NCBI GenBank assembly: GCA_002085355.1
Contig: NATN01000263.1
Span: 1 to 6,842 of the forward strand
DNA from: Candidatus Zhuqueibacterota bacterium 4484_87
GTDB taxonomy: Bacteria; Zhuqueibacterota; Zhuqueibacteria; Thermofontimicrobiales; Thermofontimicrobiaceae
Length of the DNA stretch: 6,842 nt
Direction: 5' to 3'
The notes beneath the pieces are model-generated. The model was not told where the DNA came from, searched no databases, and saw only the letters and a program-made list of their open reading frames with translations. Position numbers and translations under genes: made by a program. This document shows, one piece after another, positions 5,885-6,842 of the stretch; within the stretch, counting starts at the first letter, position 1, and each line of letters opens with the position of its first letter.

Positions 5885-6308
5885 GATTTTCACCTTGTTT
5901 TGGTGAGAAAAATTCTAATCTGCGCAAAATTACCATCCACGCCCATCCGATGAACGCGCCGAAAATGTAGTACAAAAAATCGCTTGGCACAAATGACGTT
6001 CCGATGAGCGCTCTGCCGAGGAAAAATGATCTTATCCATTCCAAAAATGAGGGATGCCAGAGCTGCAAAAATTCTAATATTGAGGTAGAGATGAGAACGC
6101 TGGCTGCGATCACAAATGGTTTTACCTGTGGCAGAAACAAGCTAAAGAAAAGACACCAAAAAATCACATAAAACAAACCACCAAGAGAATCATTCACCCA
6201 ATGCGCTGCAGGTCCCGAATAAAATTTTGAGGCAAAACCAATCGGGATGATGAAAACCACAGAAAGCCAAGTCGGATAACGTTGCAGAAAAATTTGTTTG
6301 ATTTTCAT
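5859..6308 (-). CDS. DUF2809 small integral membrane protein
   Basis: This protein of about 149 residues resembles the DUF2809 family, whose function is unknown. The typical order is visible: YPTWLSVVFIIPIGFASKFY with the following GPAAHWVNDSLGGLFYVIFW, a second pair of membrane helices ending in ILEFLQLWHPSFLEWIRS, then FLGRALIGTSFVPSDFLYYI and a last helix FGAFIGWAWMVILRRLEF. About four membrane helices are expected. I chose ATG 6306-6308; a TTG at 6332 in the same frame would add 8 residues but has no ribosome binding site. The start follows the terminator of the preceding gene, and no clear promoter was seen between them. Its 3' end overlaps the start of the lipoprotein-like gene, so the two are probably cotranscribed. 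Confidence 0.75.
   Translation of the reverse strand: MKIKQIFLQRYPTWLSVVFIIPIGFASKFYSGPAAHWVNDSLGGLFYVIFWCLFFSLFLPQVKPFVIAASVLISTSILEFLQLWHPSFLEWIRSFFLGRALIGTSFVPSDFLYYIFGAFIGWAWMVILRRLEFFSPKQGENHGQKIQTK
5891..5896 (-). promoter_or_regulatory. Ribosome binding site deciding the start of the lipoprotein-like gene
   Basis: AAGGTG on the minus strand lies 6 nt before ATG 5882-5884 and inside the end of the DUF2809 gene. It covers the competing GTG codon at 5891-5893, which argues that the ATG is the true start. Confidence 0.65.
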
Positions 6309-6329
6309 TTTTCGGAATGAAAATTTAGT

Positions 6330-6383
6330 CAAAATGAAAAACCGGATCGAAAGCCAGCGAAATAAATCGCAGCTTCCGATCCG
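6330..6383 (-). terminator. Rho-independent terminator after the secreted-protein gene
   Basis: The arms CGGATCG (6343-6349) and CGATCCG (6377-6383) pair perfectly. The stem continues with AAGC/GCTT and GCG/CGC separated by small mismatches around an 8-nt A/T-rich loop. On the minus strand the hairpin is followed by GTTTTTCATTTT, a T-rich tail. It lies just after the TAA at 6407-6409 and ends transcription of the secreted-protein gene. Confidence 0.75.
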
Positions 6384-6406
6384 ATTTATTTAATTGCAAG
6401 AAAACA

Positions 6407-6842
6407 TTATTTCAATAAAAGCAATTTTCTGGTGCTTTTGTATTTTCCGGCGACATCTAACTGATATAAATAAACTCCGGTGCCGACAATCCGCCCGTTC
6501 TGATCACGGCCATTCCACTGCACCTGATGTGTTCCAGCAGAGCGGGAGCCATTTTCCAACACTCTCACTACTTCACCGTTCACGTTATAAATCACCAACT
6601 TGACGCTCGCCTTTTCCGGCAAATTGTAACTGATGTTGGTTTCCATATTGAACGGATTGGGGAAGTTCTGTTTCAATTCATATTTTTCCGGAACAATAGC
6701 CTCTGTTACCGGAGCTTCCACATCGGTCACACGGCCTTCGAAAATTTCGATGTCATCGATTAGCGCACCGATCGATGGATTTTGTGCGTCAGAGACAAAA
6801 TGGAAGCGAACATATACTTTGCTCACGCCAGTCGTGATCAGA
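6407..6842 (-). CDS. C-terminal end of a secreted protein with type IX sorting domain (cut by window edge)
   Basis: The frame is open through the right edge, so only the last 145 or so residues are seen. The first part (KVYVRFHFVSD...GALIDDIEIFEG) resembles the end of a beta-sandwich domain found in extracellular proteins such as M6-type peptidases. After a short linker comes a complete type A C-terminal sorting domain: YELKQNFPNPFN, TNISYNLPEKASVKLVIYNV with NGEVVRVL, a GTHQVQWNGRDQNGR segment, GTGVYLYQLDVAGKY and a final KLLLLK. In the family this tail directs proteins through the type IX secretion system to the cell surface and is usually removed. The catalytic or binding part of the protein lies outside the window, so its activity cannot be stated. 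A strong terminator follows. Confidence 0.88.
   Translation of the reverse strand, partial: LITTGVSKVYVRFHFVSDAQNPSIGALIDDIEIFEGRVTDVEAPVTEAIVPEKYELKQNFPNPFNMETNISYNLPEKASVKLVIYNVNGEVVRVLENGSRSAGTHQVQWNGRDQNGRIVGTGVYLYQLDVAGKYKSTRKLLLLK

Noticed and set aside
5859..6332. Longer DUF2809 start at TTG 6332
   Set aside because: There is no ribosome binding site before the TTG, and the ATG at 6306-6308 already gives a full-length family member; the longer start cannot be fully excluded.

Overview
The window comes from a bacterium that probably belongs to the FCB group, perhaps a Calditrichota- or KSB1-like lineage. The main clue is the tail of a secreted protein at the right edge. It ends in a type A C-terminal sorting domain of the kind used by the type IX secretion system (NPFN...YNLPE...V.VYNVNGE...GVYLYQL). 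This placement is an inference from one domain plus general gene style. Every supported gene lies on the minus strand, so transcription runs from high to low coordinates.

Right part (6842 to 4715): the secreted-protein tail ends at 6407 and is followed by a strong hairpin terminator. Next come a small DUF2809 membrane protein and, overlapping its end, an unrecognised lipoprotein-like membrane protein of about 389 residues.

Middle (4714 to 3157): this part is visibly richer in A+T than its neighbours and looks like an accessory insert. A consensus-quality promoter (TTGACA, 17 bp, TATATT) drives a two-gene DUF433/DUF5615 toxin-antitoxin pair with an ATGA overlap. After a gene-poor stretch of about 300 bp there is a second, closely related promoter (36 of 42 positions identical to the first). 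It precedes a 191-residue protein that joins an MNT-type nucleotidyltransferase domain to what looks like only the C-terminal half of a HEPN domain.

Left part (3148 to 1): tightly packed housekeeping genes follow the nucleotidyltransferase-HEPN gene with almost no spacing: coaE (dephospho-CoA kinase), comEC (DNA-uptake channel) and the start of pyk (pyruvate kinase, cut by the window edge). The only good promoter visible for these genes is the one in front of the toxin-like gene. The comEC gene is split into two overlapping reading frames. Removing one base from an A6 run at 1128-1133 would restore one protein of about 742-749 residues. This is a recent frameshift, a sequence error, or a true two-protein arrangement.

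The points most worth a second look are the duplicated promoter element bracketing the toxin-antitoxin pair, the truncated nucleotidyltransferase-HEPN fusion heading a housekeeping operon, and the split comEC. I did not find a clear candidate for an entirely new system.
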